DNA of 64,000 nucleotides from CAIVAT01 sp964455285 (GTDB lineage Bacteria; Bacteroidota; Bacteroidia; Bacteroidales; FEN-979). Shown here one piece after another: positions 17,109-23,825 of this stretch; position 1 is the stretch's first letter, and every line of letters starts with the position of its first letter. A model generated the notes under the pieces. The model made no database searches, was not told the origin of the DNA, and saw only the letters and a program-made list of their open reading frames with translations. The translations under genes were made by a program, and so were the position numbers. Where the stretch lies: assembly GCA_964455285.1 (NCBI GenBank), contig CAYVVG010000010.1:3179-67178 (forward strand), written 5' to 3'.

Positions 17109-17570
17109 ATGAGAGCGCGTGCTATTATCGATAAATCAGAGCTGACCGACGTCATCCGGAGGCCCACCTTCTGCCACCTTGCCATGACCGACTCCGAAGG
17201 GAAGCCTTATGTCCTGCCGATGAATTTCGGATTCCGCGACGGGGTGATCTACCTGCACGGTTCGGCCCATGGCCGAAAGATCCGCATTCTGAAAGAGCAC
17301 CCCGAGGTGTGTATCAATTTTACCACCGATCACCTTTTACGCTACCAGTCGGAACAGGTGGCCTGCTCGTGGAGCATGAAGTACCGCAGCGTATTGTGCT
17401 ATGGCCGCGTGGAATTCATCGACGATCCGGAGGGAAAATCAACTGCACTCGATATCATCATGGGCCAGTATTCCGACAGGCCGTTCAAATACAACCCGCC
17501 CGCGATCCGGGAAGTCTGCGTTTGGAAAGTGCCCGTCGCGAGAATGGAAGGAAGGGCTTACGGATATTGA
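17109..17570 (+). CDS. Pyridoxamine 5'-phosphate oxidase-like flavoprotein, NimA-related
   Basis: 153 residues from the ATG at 17109, fixed by the promoter just upstream (the open frame to 16983 overlaps xseA). Split-barrel flavin-binding fold: FCHLAMTDSEGKPYVLPMNFGF, then VIYLHGSAHGRKIRIL and YRSVLCYGRVEFIDDPEGK. This is the family of nitroimidazole-resistance proteins (Nim) and related FMN-binding reductases. The His in the LHGSAHG segment corresponds to the region of the Nim active site. Whether it reduces nitroimidazoles or another substrate cannot be told. It is monocistronic by appearance and is followed by a 7-base repeat array. Confidence 0.82.
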   Translation: MRARAIIDKSELTDVIRRPTFCHLAMTDSEGKPYVLPMNFGFRDGVIYLHGSAHGRKIRILKEHPEVCINFTTDHLLRYQSEQVACSWSMKYRSVLCYGRVEFIDDPEGKSTALDIIMGQYSDRPFKYNPPAIREVCVWKVPVARMEGRAYGY

Positions 17571-17572
17571 GT

Positions 17573-17614
17573 GATGAATGAAGGGTGATGAGTGAAGGGT
17601 GAAGGGTGAAGAGT
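17573..17614. repeat. Six tandem copies of a 7-base unit (GAAGGGT and variants)
   Basis: Units read GATGAAT, GAAGGGT, GATGAGT, GAAGGGT, GAAGGGT, GAAGAGT, beginning three bases after the Nim-like stop codon and running towards the convergent small secreted-protein gene. G-rich sequence continues to about 17645. Confidence 0.8.
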
Positions 17615-17653
17615 GGGTGTGAAAGGGGGAGGTGAGGGAGAGGGTTGGATATT

Positions 17654-18217
17654 CTATTTGATCCGGTAGATGACACCGACATTGGCATAGGTGGAGTTGT
17701 AACCCACTTCGCCGTTCACCCCGATGGTTTTATTGAAAAAATAGCTGGCACCGAAAAAGATACCGGCGTAGGGATACACCGGAGTCGACCCGGCGCTGCC
17801 CGGATGATCGTCAAAACTATGGGCGCAGAATCCGATTCCCAGCGGAAGGCCGCCATAGGTATCCAGGCCTTCCACATCCCATCCGTAGTGGAAAGCTCCG
17901 CGGGCACCGAGCATGACATTGAACCAGGATTCATGCCAGCCCAGACCGAAGTTGTGGCTGAAGAAGGAGAAGGAGGCTTCACCCCCGAGTGACACAACAC
18001 CCGGACCGACATCCCACATTCCCGATTCGAACGTGCCTTTCAGGGCGGGACCGAAACCGGCTCCGTTACCCAGGTAGGGCGTGCCCGGGCCAATTCCTCC
18101 GGTAACAACCCAGGTTCCGAGCCGTACGGGATCGAGGGGACCTTTTGCATGGGATCCCGAGTAAGAAAGGCATAACACAATCATGGATATCAGGGCAATC
18201 AGGCTTTTTATTTTCAT
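17654..18217 (-). CDS. Small secreted/outer-membrane protein of unknown function
   Basis: 187 residues from the ATG at 18217; the frame extends 29 codons upstream without signal-like sequence. Signal peptide at about 1-24 (KIKSLIALISMIVLCLSYSGSHA). The mature part is rich in Gly, Phe, Tyr and Trp, with GTWVVTGGIGPGTPYLGNGAG and VYPYAGIFFGASYFFNKTIGVNGEVGYNSTYANVGVIYRIK, a pattern of alternating residues that ends in a basic strand like small outer-membrane barrels. I do not recognise the family. Transcribed towards the Nim gene, with the PAP2 gene upstream on the same strand (113 bases away). Confidence 0.6.
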   Translation of the reverse strand: MKIKSLIALISMIVLCLSYSGSHAKGPLDPVRLGTWVVTGGIGPGTPYLGNGAGFGPALKGTFESGMWDVGPGVVSLGGEASFSFFSHNFGLGWHESWFNVMLGARGAFHYGWDVEGLDTYGGLPLGIGFCAHSFDDHPGSAGSTPVYPYAGIFFGASYFFNKTIGVNGEVGYNSTYANVGVIYRIK

Positions 18218-18329
18218 CGGTACAATTTTTGGGTTCCAGGTCATCCCGGTCATTTTCCGGCCAGGCAGGGTATTAACGTCGGGGAAGGAAAAAATGGTAT
18301 GCAACCGTGGTATTTTTTGACCGATCCGT

Positions 18330-18887
18330 TCACTCTCTCCCTGTGTACCATCGGCACAATGAGCCGAAACCCCATCCGATCAGTCCCCCGGCGATCCAAC
18401 CGGCCACGATATCGCCGGGATAATGCACACCCAGGTAGATGCGTGTCCAGGCCATGAAGAAAGCGTACAGCAGCATCATTGCAGGAAAAAACCGGAACGG
18501 GCTGCCGAGCACCCGGATCAGGAAAACCGCAAGGGCCAGGTTGTTCGAAGCGTGGGCCGAATAGAACCCAAAGGTGGCCCCGAGATAGCCGTTGACTGTA
18601 TGTATGCCGGTCAGTGCCGGTTCGTGGGTCGGCCGCGGCCGCGCCACCCAATCTTTGACGAGGTTCGAAAGCTGGTCGCTGGTCAGAACCATGCAGGCAG
18701 CGAATAACATGACCCACAGGGTGCGCCAGTGGTATCGCCGGATCACGAAAATGAGCAGAACAAGGTAGAACGGGAGCCAGGTGAGGGTTTTTGTTCCGTA
18801 TGACATGACCGGGTCAAGGAGGGCACAATGCCATCCGTTGAGGATCATAAACAGGGCCTGGTCGATATTTGTCAGCCATTCGGGCAT
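18330..18887 (-). CDS. PAP2-family membrane phosphatase
   Basis: 185 residues, about five membrane helices. The three phosphatase motifs are recognisable: KDWVARPRP (Lys 78, Arg 83-Pro-Arg-Pro), YSAH (109-112, in place of the usual PSGH) with catalytic His 112, and TRIYLGVHYPGD with Arg 149, His 155 and Asp 159. This is the fold of lipid phosphatases such as undecaprenyl-pyrophosphate phosphatase (BcrC/PgpB) and lipid A phosphatases; the substrate is a periplasmic lipid phosphate. Pro to Tyr in motif 2 is a modest departure. Sits 72 bases upstream of, and on the opposite side from, obgE; both read leftwards. Confidence 0.85.
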   Translation of the reverse strand: MPEWLTNIDQALFMILNGWHCALLDPVMSYGTKTLTWLPFYLVLLIFVIRRYHWRTLWVMLFAACMVLTSDQLSNLVKDWVARPRPTHEPALTGIHTVNGYLGATFGFYSAHASNNLALAVFLIRVLGSPFRFFPAMMLLYAFFMAWTRIYLGVHYPGDIVAGWIAGGLIGWGFGSLCRWYTGRE

Positions 18888-18959
18888 TCCGCATTCAGTA
18901 TCTCACCATTATTCCGACAAGCGGGCTTTCTGCAAGGATGGTCAGCCACCGTCACGGGG

Positions 18960-19949
18960 TCACCGGTTGAGTTCCTCCCACAATACCTGTTTCAGCCGTT
19001 CCAGGCCGGTTTTCTTATGCGAGGAAAGGAAAACGGTCCGTATGTCGGGCAGATCTTTCTTCAGTTCGGCGATGATCTCCTCGTCGGCCATGTCGGCCTT
19101 GGTGACCGCCAGCACCCGGTTCTTATCCAGGAGGTCGGGGTTGTATTGTTTCAGCTCATTGAGCAGTACCTCGTAATCTTTGCGGATATCCAGGCTATCG
19201 ACCGGGATCATGAAGAGCAGCACCGAATTTCGTTCTATGTGCCTCAGGAAACGCAATCCCAGTCCTTTCCCCTGGTGGGCACCCTCGATGATTCCGGGGA
19301 TATCGGCCATGATGAACGACCGGTGATCGTGGTAACGTACGATGCCCAGGTTGGGAACAAGGGTGGTGAACGGATAATCCGCAATTTCGGGCTTTGCGGC
19401 AGAGATGACCGAGAGAAGGGTTGATTTGCCTGCGTTGGGAAATCCGACCAGCCCGACGTCGGCCAGTAGTTTCAATTCCAGGATCTTCCATCCCTCGGCA
19501 CCGGGTTCTCCGGGCTGCGCAAACCTCGGAGCCTGCCGGGTGGGCGTTTTAAAATGGTCATTACCCAGCCCGCCACGTCCTCCGGAAACCAGGATATGCG
19601 TCTGTCCGTCCTCCGTGATCTCACACTCGAAATCGCCGGTTTCGCTGTCCCGGGCCACGGTCCCCAGCGGCACCTCGATGATTACGTCGCTGCCATTGGC
19701 GCCATGACGGAGCTGGCCGGATCCGGCGCCACCGTTCTCGGCCCGCAGATGACGGGTAAACTTCAGGTGAAGGAGGGTCCAGAACTGGCTGTTCCCTTTC
19801 AGGATGACATGTCCGCCACGACCTCCGTCGCCTCCGTCGGGCCCTCCCCGGGCACTGGTGCGGGTCCGCAAAAAATGCTTCGACCCTGCACCTCCGTTAC
19901 CCGAGGTACAGTGGATCTTTACGTAATCGACGAAGTTGGTTTCAGACAA
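18960..19949 (-). CDS. obgE: GTPase Obg/CgtA
   Basis: Ribosome-associated GTPase in 50S assembly and stress control. 329 residues. The start is TTG: the codon preceding SETNFVDYVKI reads TTG, and an in-frame stop lies not far upstream with no ATG between. N-terminal glycine-rich Obg domain (1-158, GGPDGGDGGRGGHV, GGRGGLGN), then the G domain with P-loop GFPNAGKS (169-176), DIPGIIEGAHQGKGLG (switch II), TKAD and SSHK. The variable C-terminal OCT domain is absent, as in many Bacteroidota. Precedes adk reading direction (adk, then obgE) with 42 bases between. Confidence 0.95.
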   Translation of the reverse strand: MSETNFVDYVKIHCTSGNGGAGSKHFLRTRTSARGGPDGGDGGRGGHVILKGNSQFWTLLHLKFTRHLRAENGGAGSGQLRHGANGSDVIIEVPLGTVARDSETGDFECEITEDGQTHILVSGGRGGLGNDHFKTPTRQAPRFAQPGEPGAEGWKILELKLLADVGLVGFPNAGKSTLLSVISAAKPEIADYPFTTLVPNLGIVRYHDHRSFIMADIPGIIEGAHQGKGLGLRFLRHIERNSVLLFMIPVDSLDIRKDYEVLLNELKQYNPDLLDKNRVLAVTKADMADEEIIAELKKDLPDIRTVFLSSHKKTGLERLKQVLWEELNR

Positions 19950-19991
19950 GAGGATGGCGATTGAAAAAAGTCTTCGGGGGATTTGTCAGGA

Positions 19992-20564
19992 TCATTGGCA
20001 CGTTCCGATAACGTCGCACAATTGTCCAAAAATATCATCGATCGAACCAACACCATGCACCTCCCTGAAAAGGTTTTGTTCGCGGTAATAGTCAATCAGC
20101 GGCCGGGTATGCTGATGGTACTGAACCAGTCGGTTTTTGATCACCTCCTCGGTGTCGTCGAGCCGTCCCTGTTCGCGGGCACGGTTCAGCAGGCGCCTGA
20201 CCAACTCCTCTTCATCGACCTCAAGGGCAAGAACAAGGGTGACACTCCGGCCCAGCCGTTCAAGCATGCGGTCGAGTTCCCTGGCCTGGTTGAGCGTCCT
20301 CGGGAAGCCATCCAGGACGAAGCCCTGTGCCGTTTCATTCCGGGTAAAAACCGATTCCATGATCTCGATCAGCAGGTCGTCAGAAACGAGGTGACCGGCA
20401 TCCATAACCGATTTCACCCTGACCCCGAGCGGGGTACCCTGGCTCACTTCCGAACGAAGGATATCGCCCGTTGATACGTGCTTCCACCCGAATTTTTCGG
20501 CGATCTTCACCGCCTGGGTGCCTTTTCCCGCCCCCGGGGGACCAAACAGAATAAGGTTGAACAT
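19992..20564 (-). CDS. adk: Adenylate kinase
   Basis: Reversible ATP + AMP to 2 ADP. 190 residues, the short-LID form with no zinc finger. P-loop GPPGAGKGTQ near residue 7, AMP-binding STGDILRSEV and DGFPRTLNQA, and the LID segment GRLDDTEEVIKNRL. Lies immediately upstream of obgE on the same strand and downstream of hpt; the 150-base gap to hpt is filled by two tandem-repeat arrays and AT-rich DNA, so expression may come from readthrough or from an unrecognised promoter in the AT-rich part. Confidence 0.96.
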   Translation of the reverse strand: MFNLILFGPPGAGKGTQAVKIAEKFGWKHVSTGDILRSEVSQGTPLGVRVKSVMDAGHLVSDDLLIEIMESVFTRNETAQGFVLDGFPRTLNQARELDRMLERLGRSVTLVLALEVDEEELVRRLLNRAREQGRLDDTEEVIKNRLVQYHQHTRPLIDYYREQNLFREVHGVGSIDDIFGQLCDVIGTCQ

Positions 20565-20579
20565 GATGGGGTTATTTTA

Positions 20580-20619
20580 GTAACAGGGTAACAGGGTAAC
20601 AGGGTAACATAGTAACAGG
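20580..20619. repeat. Five tandem copies of the 8-base unit GTAACAGG
   Basis: Copies 1, 2, 3 and 5 are GTAACAGG; copy 4 is GTAACATA. The array begins 15 bases upstream of the adk start (minus strand), so it would lie in the adk leader. Confidence 0.9.
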
Positions 20620-20646
20620 AAAAATCTTTATTATAATTTATATCAA

Positions 20647-20718
20647 CACATTAGCACATCAGCACATCAGCACATCAGCACATTAGCACATCAGCACATT
20701 AGCACATCAGCACATCAT
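20647..20718. repeat. Nine tandem copies of the 8-base unit CACATYAG
   Basis: Units alternate between CACATTAG and CACATCAG; the ninth is CACATCAT. The array ends inside the hpt stop codon (20715-20717). It is separated from the GTAACAGG array by about 27 AT-rich bases. Confidence 0.9.
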
Positions 20719-21251
20719 TTAACAATCTTATAGATGTCGGGCAGGTTCCTGCCGTAACCATTGTAATCGAGGCCGTATCCGACGATAAAGTCGTTCGGGA
20801 TGGTCATTCCGATGTAGTCAATCGGAAAGTCTTTGCGGAACGCCTCCGCTTTGAAACAGAAGCATGCCACACTCACTCCGGCGGGGTTTTTCCCGTTCAC
20901 GTCTTTCAGCAGTTTATCCATGGTGATCCCGGTGTCGACAATGTCTTCGACAATGATCACATGACGGCCGGACAGTTCTTCATCGATTCCGATCAGTTCC
21001 TTGACGACCTGGGTCGTAGCCGTTCCTGAATAAGAGGCGAATTTAACAAAGGTGATCTCGCAGGGAACTGTGATCTTGCGCATCAGGTCGCCTGCGAACA
21101 TGAAAGCTCCGTTCAGGATGGCCAGCAGCAGCGGGTTTTTCCCTTCAAAATCGCGATTGATTCCGTCGGCGACTTTTTGAACCGCCCGATCGATCTCCTC
21201 CCGGCTGATGAATTTCTCAAAAACGAGTTCTCTAACCTGTACCTTAGTCAT
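20715..21251 (-). CDS. hpt: Hypoxanthine phosphoribosyltransferase
   Basis: Purine salvage: hypoxanthine or guanine plus PRPP to IMP or GMP. 178 residues from the ATG at 21251 (MTKVQVRELVF); the nine codons upstream overlap the -7 element and are excluded. The PRPP-binding motif VIIVEDIVDTGITM (Glu-Asp pair followed by DTG) is clear, as are LLAILNGAFMFAGDL and the C-terminal DFIVGYGLDYNGYGRNLP. Divergent from purE, so purine salvage and synthesis share one intergenic region with two promoters. The stop codon lies in a repeat array. Confidence 0.95.
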   Translation of the reverse strand: MTKVQVRELVFEKFISREEIDRAVQKVADGINRDFEGKNPLLLAILNGAFMFAGDLMRKITVPCEITFVKFASYSGTATTQVVKELIGIDEELSGRHVIIVEDIVDTGITMDKLLKDVNGKNPAGVSVACFCFKAEAFRKDFPIDYIGMTIPNDFIVGYGLDYNGYGRNLPDIYKIVK

Positions 21252-21275
21252 AATCAGTGATATGTTAGCTTCGCG

Positions 21276-21283
21276 CAAAGGTA
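21276..21283 (-). promoter_or_regulatory. -7 element of hpt (TACCTTTG on the minus strand)
   Basis: Read as CAAAGGTA on the plus strand, 25 bases upstream of the hpt ATG. It supports the internal start at 21251. Confidence 0.6.
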
Positions 21284-21297
21284 GTTAAAAATATCTC

Positions 21298-21305
21298 TAC
21301 ATTTG
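21298..21305 (+). promoter_or_regulatory. -7 element TACATTTG of purE
   Basis: Exact TAnnTTTG, 25 bases before the purE ATG at 21330 and 15 bases from the divergent hpt element. Confidence 0.6.
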
Positions 21306-21329
21306 CCGGGTAACCCGAAAACCGCTTTC

Positions 21330-21836
21330 ATGGAAGCAAAAGTCAGCATCATCATGGGCAGCACCTCCGACCTGCCGGTCATGGAGGCTGCCGCAAAATT
21401 TCTGAACGAGATGCAGATCCCGTTCGAGATCAACGCATTGTCGGCTCACCGCACCCCTGAACAGGTGGAAGAATTCGCAAGGAAGGCCCACAGCCGCGGC
21501 ATCCGGGTCATCATCGCCGCCGCCGGCATGGCAGCCCACCTGCCCGGCGTGATCGCAGCCATGACCACACTGCCGGTGATCGGAGTTCCCATTAAAGCTT
21601 CGCTGGAAGGGCTCGATGCGCTCCTTTCGATCGTCCAGATGCCTCCCGGGATCCCGGTTGCCACCGTAAGCATCAATGGAGCCCAGAATGCCGCGATCCT
21701 GGCCGCCGAGATCCTGGCTGTCGCCGACGCGGACCTTCAAGGCAGGCTTGTTCAATTCAAGAAAGAGTTGAAGAAGAAGATCATCAAGGCCAACGAAGAA
21801 CTGGAAGCGGTCAGGTTCGAGTACCGGGTCGGGTGA
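21330..21836 (+). CDS. purE: N5-carboxyaminoimidazole ribonucleotide mutase
   Basis: Moves the carboxylate of N5-CAIR to give CAIR in purine synthesis. 168 residues from the ATG at 21330; upstream codons of the frame precede or contain the -7 element. Motifs: MGSTSDLPVMEAAAKFL near residue 10 with the phosphate-binding Ser-Thr-Ser-Asp, SAHRTPE near 45 with the catalytic His, and AAGMAAHLPGVIAAMTTLPVIGVP. These fit class I PurE, which works with PurK; no purK is in the window. Confidence 0.95.
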   Translation: MEAKVSIIMGSTSDLPVMEAAAKFLNEMQIPFEINALSAHRTPEQVEEFARKAHSRGIRVIIAAAGMAAHLPGVIAAMTTLPVIGVPIKASLEGLDALLSIVQMPPGIPVATVSINGAQNAAILAAEILAVADADLQGRLVQFKKELKKKIIKANEELEAVRFEYRVG

Positions 21837-21893
21837 ACGCACCTCCCCGTAACACCTGCATTCATTCCCCTACGGCAGGGATCCATCCTGATA

Positions 21894-22577
21894 TTACTTT
21901 TTCCGGATCAGCATCAGTCCGTCGCGTACCGGCAGCAGCAGGTTCTCGACCCTGTCGTCATCGAGCACGAACTGGTTGAAATCCACGATTCCCCGGGTAT
22001 CCCTGTCCATCCCTGCCGGATCCCCGGTCACCTTGCCGTCCCAAAGCACGTTATCGGCAATGATAAAGCCGCCGGGCCTGACATTCGGAAAAACCTGGCT
22101 GTAATAGGCCACGTAATTCGGTTTGTCAGCATCTATATACACGAGATCCCAGGTTTCGTCCATTGAAGGCAATATCTCCAGGGCATCTCCGATATGAAGG
22201 ATGATGCGGTCTTCCATGCCTGCTTCGCGGATATATTTTCGAATCCGGTCCTCCAGTTCAGGGTTCACTTCAATGGTGTGAAGCCGGGGAATTCCCGGTC
22301 GTCCGGCGCTGATTCCGGAGTCGGAAGCATCCGACGGGTCATCCCATCCGCCGGCCATGGCAAGCGCAGAATACCCGGTAAATGTACCAATCTCAAGAAT
22401 CCTTGCCGGGCGGATCATCCGAACGATCATCCGCAGGAGGCTGCCCTGCAGGTGACCCGCAAGCATGCGGGGATACACCTGGGTGAGGTGAGTCTCCCGG
22501 TCCAGTTGCGCCAGTAGGCCAGGCTCCGGCGTGGTGCGGGAAAGGGCATAATCGAGCAGGGATTCGTTGACGATCAT
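21894..22577 (-). CDS. SAM-dependent O-methyltransferase (COMT/YrrM type)
   Basis: 227 residues, Rossmann methyltransferase of the cation-dependent catechol O-methyltransferase family. SAM-binding ILEIGTFTGYSALAMA near residue 65, LHTIEVNPE near 105, metal-binding WDLVYIDADKPNYVAYY near 155 and GGFIIADNVLWDGKV near 180. An insert with Ser/Gly/Asp (SDASDSGISAGRPG) extends the loop after the first motif. Substrate unknown; relatives methylate tRNA (TrmR) or small phenols. Same strand as the M16 peptidase upstream with a 21-base gap. Confidence 0.88.
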   Translation of the reverse strand: MIVNESLLDYALSRTTPEPGLLAQLDRETHLTQVYPRMLAGHLQGSLLRMIVRMIRPARILEIGTFTGYSALAMAGGWDDPSDASDSGISAGRPGIPRLHTIEVNPELEDRIRKYIREAGMEDRIILHIGDALEILPSMDETWDLVYIDADKPNYVAYYSQVFPNVRPGGFIIADNVLWDGKVTGDPAGMDRDTRGIVDFNQFVLDDDRVENLLLPVRDGLMLIRKK

Positions 22578-22598
22578 CTGGCGACTGCTATCGATGCC

Positions 22599-23822
22599 TC
22601 AGCGGGCATAAGTCAATGTACTCAGAACCTGTTCATCGAAGATCTCGTTGGCAATTTCCAGGATCTCCGGGGATGTACAAGCCCGGATGCGGCCTAATAT
22701 CTTTTCGACAGGGTCGAAATGGTTGCACAGCAGGAAGCTTTTGCCCATAGCGAGCATCGTGGCCAGGTTCGACTCCTGCGATATGGCCAGCTGACCGGTG
22801 ATCTGTTTCTTTGCCGCCTCCAGCTGCGATAAACCGAGTTTCACCTCGCGAAGCTTCTTCAGTTCCTTTCTGACAAGGGTGAGTGCCTTGTCATAGAGCA
22901 TCGCGTCGGTTCCGAAATAGATCATGATCAGCCCGGCGTCGGAATAGGCGGTGTAATTCGATTCGTTGTGGTAGGTAAGACCGTTTTTTTCACGGAGGGC
23001 GATGGAAAGCCTTGAGTTCATGACGGGGCCGCCAAGGAGATTGTTCAGCAGGGCCATGGGGATGCGCCGTTCATCGCCATACCGGTAGGCGGGCGCTCCG
23101 ACCAGGCAGTGGACCTGCGAAGTCCGCTTCTTCTTCTCCGTTGCGAACGGACGGTACCCGGTGAACGGTTCCCGCGGATTTTGCTTCTCCCGTTGCGGGC
23201 AATGGCTGAAATATCGCTCGGCAAGCTGCACGAGCCGCTTAAAGTCGATCGGCCCGACCGAGGCGATCACCACTTCATCCAGAACATAGTTCCGGCGAAT
23301 GAAGGCCTGGATTTTATCGCGGTTGAGCCTTTTTACGCTGCGGGGAGTTCCCAGGATGTTTCTCCCGAGGGGATGACCGGCAAATAAAAGGTCCTCGAAG
23401 TCGTCGAAGATCTGTTCGGAGGGCGTGTCGCGATAAGAGTGTATCTCATCCAGGATCACCTGTTTTTCACGTTCCAGGTCCCGGTCGGGGAAGGTGGAAT
23501 GGAAGAATATATCCTGGAACAGTTCCAGGGTACGCGGGTAATATTCCGCCAGGAATGAGGCATGGATACAGGTATCTTCCTTTCCGGTAAAGGCATTCAG
23601 GTCGGCACCCACGTTTTCAAGCCGGTTCAGGACCTGTGTCACAGACCTCTTTGCGGTACCTTTAAAGATGGCATGCTCGATAAAGTGGGCAATCCCGTGC
23701 TCCTGATCCGTTTCATCCCTTGACCCGGCATGGATGAACAACCCGCAATGGGCCACCGGACTCGCGACCGGGTGATGGACCAGCCTGATCCCGTTGGGGA
23801 GGGTGTGGACCCGAAGTTCCAT
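22599..23822 (-). CDS. M16-family (insulinase-like) zinc peptidase
   Basis: 407 residues, normal for the bacterial mitochondrial-processing-peptidase-like group. The inverted zinc motif HFIEH is at 46-50 (His 46, Glu 49, His 50) with the downstream Glu in VILDEIHSYRDTPSE. A second M16 domain follows, with NNLLGGPVMNSRLSIALREKNGLTY, the typical substrate-cavity segment. No signal peptide, so it is probably cytoplasmic. Its start lies three bases after the mutB stop; operon with mutA/mutB is likely by spacing, although there is no obvious functional link. Confidence 0.92.
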   Translation of the reverse strand: MELRVHTLPNGIRLVHHPVASPVAHCGLFIHAGSRDETDQEHGIAHFIEHAIFKGTAKRSVTQVLNRLENVGADLNAFTGKEDTCIHASFLAEYYPRTLELFQDIFFHSTFPDRDLEREKQVILDEIHSYRDTPSEQIFDDFEDLLFAGHPLGRNILGTPRSVKRLNRDKIQAFIRRNYVLDEVVIASVGPIDFKRLVQLAERYFSHCPQREKQNPREPFTGYRPFATEKKKRTSQVHCLVGAPAYRYGDERRIPMALLNNLLGGPVMNSRLSIALREKNGLTYHNESNYTAYSDAGLIMIYFGTDAMLYDKALTLVRKELKKLREVKLGLSQLEAAKKQITGQLAISQESNLATMLAMGKSFLLCNHFDPVEKILGRIRACTSPEILEIANEIFDEQVLSTLTYAR

Positions 23823-23825
23823 CGG

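Noticed and set aside
19990..20010. TTGGCACG string resembling a sigma-54 -24 element
   Set aside because: It lies in the adk coding end and no TTGC -12 element follows at the required spacing.
20580..20718. CRISPR array in the adk-hpt gap
   Set aside because: Units are only 8 bases long with no spacers, and there is no cas gene in the window; these are simple tandem repeats.
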